Positions 49,392 to 61,657 of a stretch of DNA of 64,000 bases are shown in pieces. The position numbers and the translations under genes were made by a program. Below the pieces are notes generated by a model that was not told the DNA's origin, made no database searches, and saw only the letters and a program-made list of their open reading frames with translations. Each line of letters opens with the position of its first letter. Position 1 is the stretch's first letter. The stretch is from Aristolochia californica. Lineage: Eukaryota; Streptophyta; Magnoliopsida; Piperales; Aristolochiaceae. Where the stretch lies: NCBI GenBank assembly GCA_029961685.1, contig JARWKL010000004.1, positions 29,455,610 to 29,519,609 of the forward strand, read 5' to 3'.

Positions 49392-52300
49392 AACTCAAGT
49401 TTTAATTTAAGAAAAAAGTATAAATCTAAAATAGAAACGCACAATGCACATATTTAGAGAGAGATAATTCCAAAAAGTGTTTGTAATTTTTAGGGATTGT
49501 AAACTCTTTTTAATTTTTATATATCAGGTTTTGCAATCGTTGGGAAAAGAGAGAGGTGGAGGATTTTTAACTGAGTGTTGACTCCCAATCCATAAATCAT
49601 TCCTTACAAAAATATTGCCTGTTATGCATGATAAATTACTTTACAATCATCTATGATCGTTAGGTCAGTATTTTGTAAATGGTCAAAATAATCTCTTGTT
49701 TGACTCTGGTAAATATCCCACTGCAAGTTCACTTGAGAATATAATGTAATTCTCTTTAAGAGACTTGGATCCATGAATCATTTGCATCTGTAATAAGTTT
49801 CAAGCATGCATATCCATTTTTTAAAACATGTCTAGAAAAATCGCTTTCTTATAAAATTCTATGCTATTAGGGTTGAACTAGTGGAATTTCCCAAACATGG
49901 GTAACAAAACTTTTGTGTTCAGTTGTGGTGTGTGAAAAATTTTCTTTACTTACATTTGTTATTGCTTTAAATTCTTTCCATACATAAACACTTAAATTTT
50001 CATTTGTTGTTATCTATTTGCCTTTTATGTCTTTTTTTGTTTATGAGATGAAGTGAAAGTGAAAACTCAAGTTTTTATTTAATAAAAAAGTATACTTCTA
50101 AAATGGAAATGCACAATGCATAATTATAGAGAGAGATAATTCCCAAAAAGTGTCTATAATTTTTTGGGACTGTAAAGTCTTATTAGTTTTTAAATATCTG
50201 GTTTTTTAATCGTCGGGAAATGTGGGAGGCGAAGGATTTTTAACTGACTGTTGACTCCCAATCCATACGTAATCCCTTACAAAAATATTGCCCGTTATGC
50301 ATGATAAATCACTTTACAATCATCTATGATCGTTAAGTCAGCTTTTTGTAAATGGGCAAAATAATGGCTTGTTTGAAACACGTAAATATCCCACCTCACG
50401 TTCACTCGAGAATTTAATATTATTCTCCTTTAAAACTTTTGGACCCATAGGTCATTTGCATCTTTAACAAGTTTCAAGCATGCATATCCTTTTTTTTAAA
50501 ACATGTGTGGAAAAATCATTCTTATAAAATTCCATGCTATTAGGGTTGAACTAGTGGAATTTCCCAAACTTGGATAACAAAACTTTTGTGTTCATTTGTG
50601 GTGTGTGAATAAATTTTCTTTACTGACATTTTTTATAGCTTTTAAATTTTTCCAAACATAACTTCTAAAATTTTCATTTTGTAGTGATTATTTGCCTTTT
50701 ATCCTTTTTTTTGTTTACAAGATGAAAGAGAAAACTGAAGTTTTGATTTAAGAAAAAATTATACATCTAAAATGGAAGTGCACAATACACAAATGTACAA
50801 AGAGATAATTCAAAAAAGTGTTTGTAATTTTTAGGGATTGTAAACTCTTTTTAGTTTTTTAATATCAGGTTTATCAATCGTCGGGAAAAGGCGGAGGCAG
50901 GAGATTTTTACTTTAGTGTTGACTCCCAATCCATAAGTCATTCTTTACAAAAATATACCTGTTGTGCAAGATAAATCACTTTACAATCATCTATGATCGT
51001 TAGGTCAGCTTTTTGAAAATGGGCAAAATAATGGCTTGTTTGACTCAGGTAAATATCCCACCGCACGTTCACTCGAGAACTCAATGTTATTCTCTTTTAA
51101 AGGTTTAGATCCATAGGTCATTTGCTTCTTTAACATGTTTCAAGAATGCATATCCATTATTTAAAACATGTGTAGAAAAATCTCTTTCTTATAAAATTCC
51201 AAAATATTATGGTAGAACTAGTGGAATATTCCAAACTTGGATAACAAAACTTTTGTGTTCATTTGTGGTGTGTGAATAAATTTTCTTTACTTACATTTCT
51301 TATTGCTTTTAAATTCTTCCCATACATAAACTCTAAAATTTTCATTTTGTTGTGATCTATTTGCCTTTTATCTCTTTTTTTGTTTACGAGATGAAGTGAA
51401 AGTGAAAACTAAAGTTTTGATTTAGGAAAAAAGTATACAACTAAAATGGAAAAGCACAATGCACAAATGTAGAGAGAGATAACTCCAAAAAGTGTCAGAA
51501 ACTTTTAGGGACTGTAAACTCTTTTTAGTTTTGATATATCTGGTTTTACAATCGTCGGGAAAAGGGGGAGGCGAGGGATTTTTACTTGAGTGTTGACTCC
51601 CAATCCTTAAGTTATTCCTTACAAAAATATAGCCCATTAGACATGACAAATCACTTTACAATCATCTACGATTGTTAGGTCAACTTTTTGTATATGGGCA
51701 AAATAATGGCTTGTTTGATTCGGGTAAATATCCCACCGCATGATCACTTGAGATTTTAATGTTATTCTCTTTAAAACGTTTGGAACCATAGGTCATTTGC
51801 ATCTGTAACATATTTCCAGCACGTATATCAATTTTTTAAAACATGTGTAGAAAAATCTCTTTCTTTATAAAATTCCAAGCTATTAGGGTTGAACTAGTGG
51901 AATTTCGGAAACTTGGATAACAAAACTTTGTGTTCATTTGTGGTGTGTGAATAAATTTTATTTACTTACATTTGTTATTGCTTTAAATTTTTTCCATTCA
52001 TAAACTATTAAATTTTCATTTTGTTGAGATCTACATGCCTTTTATCTCTTTTTTTGTTTACGAGATGAAGGGAAAGCGAAAACTTAAGTTTGGATTTAAG
52101 ATAAAATATTTCGATCTAAAATGAAAATGCACAATAAAAAAATGTAGAGAGAGATAATTCCGAAAAGTGTCTATAATTTTTAGGGATTATAAACTCTTTT
52201 AAGTTTTTTATAGATCAGGTTTTGCAATTGTCGAAAAACGGGAGGGGGGGGGATTTTTAACTGAGTGTTGACTCCCAATCCATAAGTCATTCCTTGCAAA

Positions 52301-52752
52301 AAAATAGCCCATTACGCATGATAAATAACTTTACAATCATCTATGATCGTTAGGTCAGCTTTTTATAAATGGGCAAAATAATGGCTAGTTTGTTGCGGGT
52401 AAATATCCTACCGCACGTTCACTTGAGAATTTAATGTTATTCTCTTTAAAAGGTTTGGATCCATAGGTAATTTGCATTTGTAACATGTTTCAAGCATGCA
52501 TATCTATTTTTTAAAACATGTGTAGTAAAATCTCTCTTATAAAATTCCATGCTATTTGGGTTTAACTAGTGGAATTTCCAAAACTTAAATAACAAAACTT
52601 TTGTGTTCATTTGTGGTGTTTGAATAAATTTTCTTTACTTACATTTGCTATTGCTTTAAATTTTTTCCATACATAAACTCTTAAATTTTTATTTTGTTGT
52701 GATCAATTTGGCTTTTATTTCTTTTTTTGTTAACAAGATGAAGGAAAGTGTA

Positions 52753-54766
52753 AACTCAAGTTTGGATTCAAGATAAAAGAATTCATCTGAAATGGAAATG
52801 CACAATGCAAAAATGAAGAGAGAGATAATTCCGAAAAGTGTGTGTAATTTTTAGGGATTGTAAACTCTTTTCAGTTTTTATATATAAGGTTTTGCAATTG
52901 TCGGAAAAAGAGAGAGGTGGAGGATTTTTAACTGAGTGTTGACCCCCAATCTGTAAGTCATTCCTAACAAAAATATAGCCCATTATGCATGATAAATCAC
53001 TTTACAATCATCTATGACCGTTAGGTCAATTTTATGTAAATGGGCAAAATAATGGCTTTGTTTGACTCGCGTAAATATCCCACCGCACGTTCACTTGAGA
53101 TTTTAATGTTTTCTCTTTAAAAGTTTTGGATCCATAGGTCCTTTGCATCTGTAACATGCTTCAAGCATGTATATCCATTTTTTAAAAGATGTTGTTGAAA
53201 AATCTCTTTCTTTATAAAATTACAAGCTGTTAGGGTTGAACTAGTGCAATTTCCCAAACTTGGATTAAAAAACTTTTGTGTTCATTTGTGGTGTGTGAAT
53301 AAATTTTCTTTACATTTTTTATTGCTTTAAAATTTTTCCATACATAAACTCTTAAATTTTCATTTTGTTGTGATCTATTTGCGTTTTATTTTTTTTTGTT
53401 TACGAGATGAAGGAAAAGTGAAAACTCAAGTTTGGATTTAAGATAGAAGAATTCATCTAAATATGAAATGCACAATGCACAAATGTAGAGAGAGATAATT
53501 ACAAAAAGTGTCTGTAATTTTTAGGGATTGTAAACTCTTTATAGTTTTTATATATCAGGTTTTGCAATTGTCGGGAAACGGGGCGAGGGATTGTTAACTG
53601 AGTGTTGACTCCCAATCCATTAGTCATTCCTTAAAAAAATATAGCCCTTTATGCATGATAAATCAGTTTACAATCATCTATGATCGTTAGGTCAGTTTTT
53701 TTAAATGGGCAAAATAATGGCTAGTTTGTCTCCGGTAAATATCCCACCGCACGTTCACTTGAGAATTTAATGTTATTCTTTTTAAAAAGTTTGGATCCAT
53801 AGGTAATTTGCATCTGTAACATGTTTCAAGCATGCATATCCCTTTTTTTAAAACATGTGTAGAAAAATCTCTTTCTTATAAAATTCGATGCTATTAGGGT
53901 TGAACTAGTGGAATTTCCAAAACTTGAATAACAAAACTATTGTGTTTATTTGTGGTATTTGAATAAATTTTCTTTACTTACACTTGTTATTGCTTTAAAT
54001 TCTTTCCATACATAAACTCTAAAATTTTCATTTTGTTGTGATCTATTTGCCTTCTATATCTTTTTTTGTTTACAAGATGAAGGGAAAGTGAAAACTCAAG
54101 TTTTGATTTAAGAAAAACGTACACATCTAAAATTGAAATGAACAATGCACAAATGTACAGAGAGAAAATTCCAAAAAGTTTTTGTCATTTTTAGAGATTT
54201 TAAACTCTTTTTAGTTTTTATATATTAGGTTTTGCAATCGTCAGGAAAAGAGAGAGGCGGAGGATTATTAACTGAGTGTTGACTCCCAATCCATAAGTCA
54301 TTCCTTATAAAAATTTAGCCCGTTACGCATGATAAATCACTTTAGAATCATATATGATCATTAGGTCAGCATTTTGTAATAGGTCAAAATAATGGCTTGT
54401 TTGACTCGGGTAATATCCCACCGCACCTTCACTTGAGAATTTAATGTTATTCTCTTTAAAAGATTTGGATCCATTAGTCATTCGCATCTGTAACATGTTT
54501 CAAGCATGCATATCCATTTTTTAAAACATGTGTACACAAATCTCTTTCTTATAAAATTCCACGTTAGTAGGGTTGAACTAGTGGAATTTCCCAAACTTGA
54601 ATAAAAAAAACGTTTGTGTTCATTTGTGGTGTGTGAATAAATTTTCTTTACTTACATTTTTTATTGCGTTAAATTCTTTCCATACCTAAACTCTTAAATT
54701 TTCTTTTTGCTGTGACCTATTTGCCTTTTATCTCTTTTTTTGTTTATGAGATGAAGGGAATGTGAA
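52753..54766 (+). repeat. Higher-order repeat, eight-monomer offset, copy 2
   Basis: This is the partner of 47374-49391. The clearest links are GTCGGAAAAAGAGAGAGGTGG near 52890 against 47520, CCTTCTATATCTTTTTTTG near 54050 against 48676, and CATTCGCATCTGTAAC near 54481 against CATTCGCATCTTTAAC near 49107. The monomer order is kept. The intervening copies at 51.4-52.7 kb also carry some of the same variants (CTTTCTTTATAAAATTCC near 51860), which suggests repeated local exchange. Confidence 0.6.
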
Positions 54767-54774
54767 AACTCAAG

Positions 54775-54812
54775 TTTTGATTCAAGAAAAAAGTTTTGAT
54801 TCAAGAAAAAAG
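54775..54812 (+). repeat. 19-bp direct tandem duplication inside a monomer
   Basis: TTTTGATTCAAGAAAAAAG occurs twice back to back (54775-54793 and 54794-54812). This lengthens the monomer to 692 bp. Both copies are identical, so the event is recent relative to general monomer divergence. It is consistent with replication slippage. Confidence 0.9.
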
Positions 54813-57800
54813 TATACATCTAAAATGGAAATCGACAATGCACAAATGTAGAGAGAGATAATTTCAATTAGAGTCTATAATTTTTAGGGATTTTAAACTA
54901 TTTTTAGTTTTTATATATCAGGTTCTGCAATCGTCGGGAAAAGGGGGAGGCAAGGGATTTTTAACTGAGTGTTGATTCCCAATCCATAAGTCATTGCTTA
55001 CAAAAATATAGCCCATTACACAGATAAATAAATTTACAATCATCTATGATCGTTAGGTCAACATTTTGTAAATGGGCAAAATAATGACTTGTTTGACACG
55101 GGTAAATATCCCACCACACGTTCACTTGAGAATTTAATGTTATTCTCTTTAAAAGGTTTGGATCCATAGGTCATTTTCATCTCTAACATGTTTCAAGCAT
55201 GCATATCCATTTTTTAAAAAATGTGTAGAAAAATCTCTTTCTTATATAATACCAAGCTATTAGGGTTGAACTAGTGGAATTTCCCAAACTTAGGTAACAA
55301 AACTTTTGTGTTCCTTTGTGGTGTGTGAATAAATTTTCTTTACTTACATTTGTTATTGGTTTTAATTCTTTCCATACATAAACTCTAATATTTTCATATT
55401 GTTGCGATCTATTTGCCTTTTATCTCCTTTTTGTTTACGATATGAAGGGAAAGTGAAAACACAAGTGTTGATTTATGAAAAAAGTATACTTCTAAAAAGG
55501 AAAATGCACAATGCACAAATATGGAGAGAGATAATTCCAAAAAGTGTCATTAATTTTTAGGGATTGTAAAGTCTTTTTAGTTTTTGTAAATCATGTTTTG
55601 CAATCGTCGATAAAAGGGGGAGGCGGGGGATTTTTAACTGTGGGTTGTCTCCCAATCCACAAGTCATTCCTTACAAAAATATACACCATTACGCATGATA
55701 AATCACTTTACAATCATCTTTGATCGTTAGGTCAGCATTTTTTAAATGGGCAAAATAATGGCTTGTTTGACTCGGGTAAATATCCCGCCACACGTTCACT
55801 CGGGAATTTAATGTTATTCTCTTTAAAAGGTTTGGATCCATAGGTCATTTGTATCTGTAACATGTTGTAAGCAGGCATATCTATTTTTTAAAACATGTGT
55901 AGAAAATTCTTTTTCTTATAAAATTCTAAGCAATTAGGGTTGAACAAGTGGAATATCCCAAACTTGGATTACAAAACTGTTGTGTTCATTTGTGGTGTGT
56001 GATAAAATTTTTTAAACTTACATTTGTTATTGCTGTAAATTCTTTCCATACATAAATTCTAAAATTTTTATTTTGTTGTGATCTATTTGCTTTTTATCTC
56101 TTTTTTTGTTTACGACATGAAGGGAAAGTGAAAACTCAAGTTTTGATTTATGAAAAAAGTATACATCTAAAATGGAAATGCATAATGCAAAAATATAGAG
56201 AGAGATAATAATAAAAAGTGTCGGTAATTTTTAGGGATTGTAAACTTTTTTTAGTTTTAAGATATCAGGTTTTGCAATCGTCGAGAAACGGGGAGGCTAG
56301 AAATCTTTAACTATGTGTTGACTCCCAATCCATAATTCATTCCTTACAAAAATATAGCCTGTTACGCATGGTTAATCACTTTACAATCATCTATGATCGT
56401 TAGGTCAACTTTTTTTAAATAGGAAAAGTAAGGGCTTGTTTGACTCCGGTAAATATCCCACCGCACGTTCACTTGAGAACTTAATGTTATTCTCTTTAAA
56501 AGGTTTGGATCCATAGGTCATTTGCATCTTTTACATGTTTCAACCAAGCATATCTATTTTTTAAAACATGTGAAGAAAAATCTCTTTCTAATAAAATTCC
56601 AAGCTATTAGGGTTGAAATAGTGGAATTTCCCAAACTTGGCTAACAAAACTATTGTGTTCATTTGTGGTGTCTGAATAAATTTTATTTACTTACATTTGT
56701 TATTGCTATAAAATCGTTCCATACATAAACTCTAAAATTTTCATCTTGTAATGATCTATTTGCCTTTTATCTCTTTTTTTGTTTACAAGATGGAGGGAAA
56801 GTGAAAATTCAAGTTTTGATTTAAGAAAAAAGTATACATCTAAAATGGAAATGCACAATGCACAAATGTAGAGAGAGATAATTCCAAAAAGTGTATGAAA
56901 TTTTTAGGGATTGTAAACTTTTTTAATTTTTTATATTTCTGGTTTTGCAATTGTTGGGAAAAGAGGGAGGCGGGGGATTTTTAACTGAGTGTTGAATCCC
57001 AATCCATAAGTCATTACTTAAAAAAATATAGCCCGTTTCGCATGATAAATCACTTTAAAATCATCTATGATCGTTAGGTTTGCTTTTTGTAAATGGGCAA
57101 AATAATGACTTGTTTGACTCGGGTAAATATCCCAGCACACGTTCACTTGAGAATTGAATGTTATTCTCTTTAAAAGGTATGGATCCATAGGTCTTTTGCA
57201 TCTTTAACATGTTTCAAGAATGCATATTCATTTTTTAAAACGTTTGTAGAAAGATCTCTTTCTTATAGAATTCCAAGCTATTAGGGTTGAACTAGTGGAA
57301 GTTCCCAAACTTCGATGACAAAACTTTTGTGTTCATATGTGTTGTATGAATAAATATTATTTACTTACATTTTGTATTTCTTTAAACTCTTTACATACGT
57401 AAACTCTAAAATTTTCATTTTGTTGTGATCTATTTGCTTTTTATCTCTTTTTTTTATTTACGAGATGAAGGGAAAGTGAAAACTCAAGTTTCAATTTAAG
57501 AAAAAAGTATACATCTAAAATGGAAATGCACAATGTACAAATGTAAAGAGAGATAATTCCAAAAAGTGTTTGTAATGTTTAGGGATTGTAAACTTTTTTT
57601 AGTTTTTATATATCAGGTTTTGCAATCGTCGAGAAAAGGGGGAGGCGGGGAATTTTTAACTAATTGTTGACTCCCAATGTAGAAGACATTTGTTACAACA
57701 ATATAACCCGTTACGCATGATAAATCACTTTACAATCATATATGATTGTTATGTCAGCTTTTTGAAAACAGGCAAAATAATGGCTTATTTGACTCGAGTA

Positions 57801-59496
57801 AATATCCCATCGCACGTTCACTCAAGAATTTAATATTATTCGCTTTAAAAGGTTTGGATTCATAGGTCATTTGCATCTTTAACATGTTTCAAGCATGCAT
57901 ATCAATTTTTCAAAATATGGGTAGAAAAATATCTTTCTTATAAAATTCCAAGCTATTATTGTTGAACTAGTGGAATTTCCAAAACTTGGATAACAAAACT
58001 TTAGTGTTCATTTGTGGAGTGCAAATAAATTTTCTTTACTTACATTTGTTATTGCATTAAATTCTTTCCGTACATAAATTCTAAAATTTTCATTTAGTGG
58101 TGATCTATTAGCCTTTTATCTCTTTTTTTGTTTACAACATGAAGGGAAAGTGAAAACTCATGTTGTGATTTAAGAAAAACGTATACATCAAAAATGGAAT
58201 TGCACAATGCAAAAATGTAGATAGAGATAATAACAAAAAGTGTCTGTAATTTTAAGGGATTGTAAACTCTTTTTAGTTTTTATGTATCAGGTTTTGCAAT
58301 AGTCAGGAAAAGGGGGAGGCGGGGGATTTTTGACTGAGTGTTGACTCCCAATCCATAAGTCATTCCTTAAAAAAATATAGCCCGTTAGGCATGATTAATC
58401 ACTTTACAATCATCTATGATCGTTAAGTCAGCTTTTTGTAAATGGGCAAAATAATGGCCATTTTGACTCGGGTAAATATCCCTCCACACGTTCACTCAAG
58501 AATTTAATGTTATTCTCTTTAAAAGGTTTGGATCCATAGGTCATTTTCAGCTTTAACATGTTTCAAGCATGCATATCCATTTTTTAAAACATGTGTAGAA
58601 AAATCTCTTTCTTATGAAATTCCAAGCTATTAGGGTTGAACCAGTGGAATTTCCCAAACTTGGCTGACAAAATTTTGTGTTCATTTGTGGTGTGTCAATA
58701 AATTTTTTTTACCTACACTTGTTATTTCTTTAAATTATTTCCATACATAAATTAAAAAATTTTCATTTTGTTGTGATCAATTTGCCTTTTATCGCTTTTT
58801 TTGTTTACGAAATGAAGGGAAAGTGAAAACTCAAGTTTTGATTTAAGAAAAAACATACATCTAGAATTGAAATGCACAATGCAAAAATTTAGAGAGAGAT
58901 AATTCCAAAAAGTTTCAGTAATTTTTAGGGATTGTAAACTTTTTTTAGGTTTACTATATTAGGTTTTGCAATTGTCGTGAAAAGGGGGAAGTGGGGGATT
59001 TTTAACTGAGTGTTGACTCCCAATCCCTAAGTCATTCCTCAAAAAAATATAGCCCGTTACAAATAATAAATCACTTTCCAATCATCTTTGATCGTTAGGT
59101 CAGCTTTTTGTAAATGGGCAAAATGATCGCTAGTTTGACTCGGGTAAGTATCCCACCGCATGTTCACTTGAGAATTGAATGTTATTTTCTTTAAAAGGTT
59201 TCGATCCATAGGTCATTTCCATCTTTAACATGTTTTTAGCATGCATACCCTTTTTTTAAAATGTGAGTAGAAAATTCTCTTTCTTATAAAATTCCAAGCT
59301 ATAAGGGTTTAACTTGTGGAATTTCCCAAACTTGGATAACAAAACTTTTGTGTTCATATGTGGTGTGTGAAAAATTTTCCTTCAATTTTTTATTTCTTTA
59401 AATTCTGGATATACATAAACTATAAAAGTTTCATTTTGTTGTGATCTATTTTCTTTTTATCTTCTTTTTTTGTTTACGAAATGAAGGGAAAGTGAA

Positions 59497-60741
59497 AACT
59501 CAAGTTTTGATTTACGAAAAAAGTATACATTTAAAATGGAAATGCACAATGCACAAATGAAGAGAGTGATAATTCCAAAAAGTGTCTGTAATTTTTAGGG
59601 ATTGTAAACTCTCTTCAGTTTTTATATATCAGGTTTTGGAATCGTCGGGAAAAGGGGGAGACAGGGGATTTTTAACTAAGTGTTGACTCCCAATTCATAA
59701 GTCATTCCTTACTAAAATATTTCCCATTATGCAAGATAAATCCCTTTACAATCATCTATGATCGTTGGGTCTGCTTTTTGTAAATGGGAAAAATAATGGC
59801 TTGTTTGGCTCGGGTAAATATCCCACCGCACGTTCACTTGAGAATTGAATGTTATTCCTTTTAAAAGGTTTGGATCCATAGGTCATTTGCATCTTTAACG
59901 TGTTTCAAGCATGCATATCCATTTTTTAAAACATGTGTAGAAAAATCTCTTTCTTATAAAATTTCAAGCTATTAGGGTTGAAATAGTGGAATTTCCCAAA
60001 CATGGATAACAAAACTTTTGTTTTCATATGTGGTGTGTGAATAAATTTTATTTACTTACATTTTGTATTGCTTTAAATTATTTACTTACATAAACTCTAA
60101 AATTTTCATTTTGTTGTGATACTGAAGTTTTGATTTAAGAAAAAAGTATACACCTAAAATGGAAATGCAAAATGCAAAAATGTAGAGAGCAAATTGTAAA
60201 AAGTGTCAGTAATTTTTGGGGATTGTAAACTCATTTTAGTTTTCATATATCAGGTTTTTCAATCATCGGGAAAAGGGGGAGGCGGGGGATTTTTAACAGA
60301 GTGTTGACTCTCAATCCATAAGTAATTCCTCACAAAAATATAGCCCGTTACAAATAATAAATCACTTTCCAATCATCTATGATCGTTAAGGCAGGTTTTT
60401 GTCAATGGGAAAAATAATGGCTTGTTTTACTCGTGTAAATATCCCACCGCACGTTCACTTGATAGTTTAATGTGATTCTCTTTAAAAAGTTTGGATCCAT
60501 AAGTCATTTGCATCTTTAACATCTTTCAAACATGCATATCCATTATGGGTTGAACTAGTGCAATTTCCCAAACTTGGATAACAAAACTTTTGTGTTCATT
60601 TGTGGCGTGTGAAAAATTTTCTTTACTCAAATTTGTTATTGCTTGAAATTTTTTCCATACATAAACTCTAAAATTTTCATTTTGTTGAGATCTATTTGGC
60701 TTTTATCTCTTCTTTTGTTTACGAGATGATAGGAAAGTGAA
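59497..60741 (+). repeat. Two adjacent monomers, each with a deletion (623 and 622 bp)
   Basis: In the first, TTGTTGTGAT runs directly into ACTGAAGTTTTG at 60120, losing about 50 bp. In the second, CATATCCATT runs into ATGGGTTGAACTAG near 60545, losing about 55 bp including the right arm of the dyad. The second junction shares ATT with both parental sides. Confidence 0.75.
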
Positions 60742-61637
60742 AACTCAGGTTTTTATTTAAGAAAAAAGTATATATCTAAAATGGAATTTCACAATGTACA
60801 AATGTAGAGAGTGATAATTCTAAAAAGTGTCTAGCATTTTAAGGGATTGTCAACTCTTTTTATTTTTTATATATCAGTTTCTGCAATCGTCGGGAATGGG
60901 GGAGGAGGGGGATTTATCACTGAGTATTGACTCCCAATCCATAAGTCATTCCTTAAAAAAATATAGCCCTTTACGCATGGTAAATCACTTTTCAATCATC
61001 TATAATCGTTAGGTCAGCTTTTTGTAAATGGGCAAAATAATGGCTTGTTTGACTCATGTAAATATCCCACCACACGTTCACGTGAGAATTTAATGTTATT
61101 CTCTTTAAAAGGTTTTTATCCATAGGTAGTTTTCATCTTTAACAAGTTTCAAGCATGCATATCCATTTTTTAAAACATGTGTAGAAAAATCTCTTTCTTA
61201 TAAAATTCTGAGCTATTGGGGTTGAACTAGTAGAATTTCCCAAACTTGGATAACAAAACTTTTGTGTTCATTTGTGGTGTGAATAAATTTTATTTACTTA
61301 CATTATTTTATTGTTTTAAATTCTTTCCATACATAAAATCTAAATTTTTTATTTTGTTGTGATCAATTTGCCTCGTATCTCTTTTTTTGTTTACAACAAG
61401 AAGGAAAAGTGAAAACTCAAGTTTCGATTTAAGAAAAAAGTATACGGCTAAAATTGAAATGCACAATGCACAAATGTAGAAAGAGATAATTTTAAAAGGT
61501 GTCTGTAATTTTTAGGTATTGTAAACTCTTTTTAGTTTTTATATATCAGGTTTTGTTATTGTCGTGAAAAAGGGGAGGCGAGAGATTTTTAACTGAGTGT
61601 TGACTCCCAATCCATAAGTCATTCCTTACAAAAATAT

Positions 61638-61657
61638 AGCCCGTTACAGCCCGTTAT
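61638..61657 (+). repeat. 10-bp direct duplication inside a monomer
   Basis: AGCCCGTTAC is followed directly by AGCCCGTTAT, duplicating a normally single segment of the monomer. It is a small slippage-type insertion. Confidence 0.85.
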
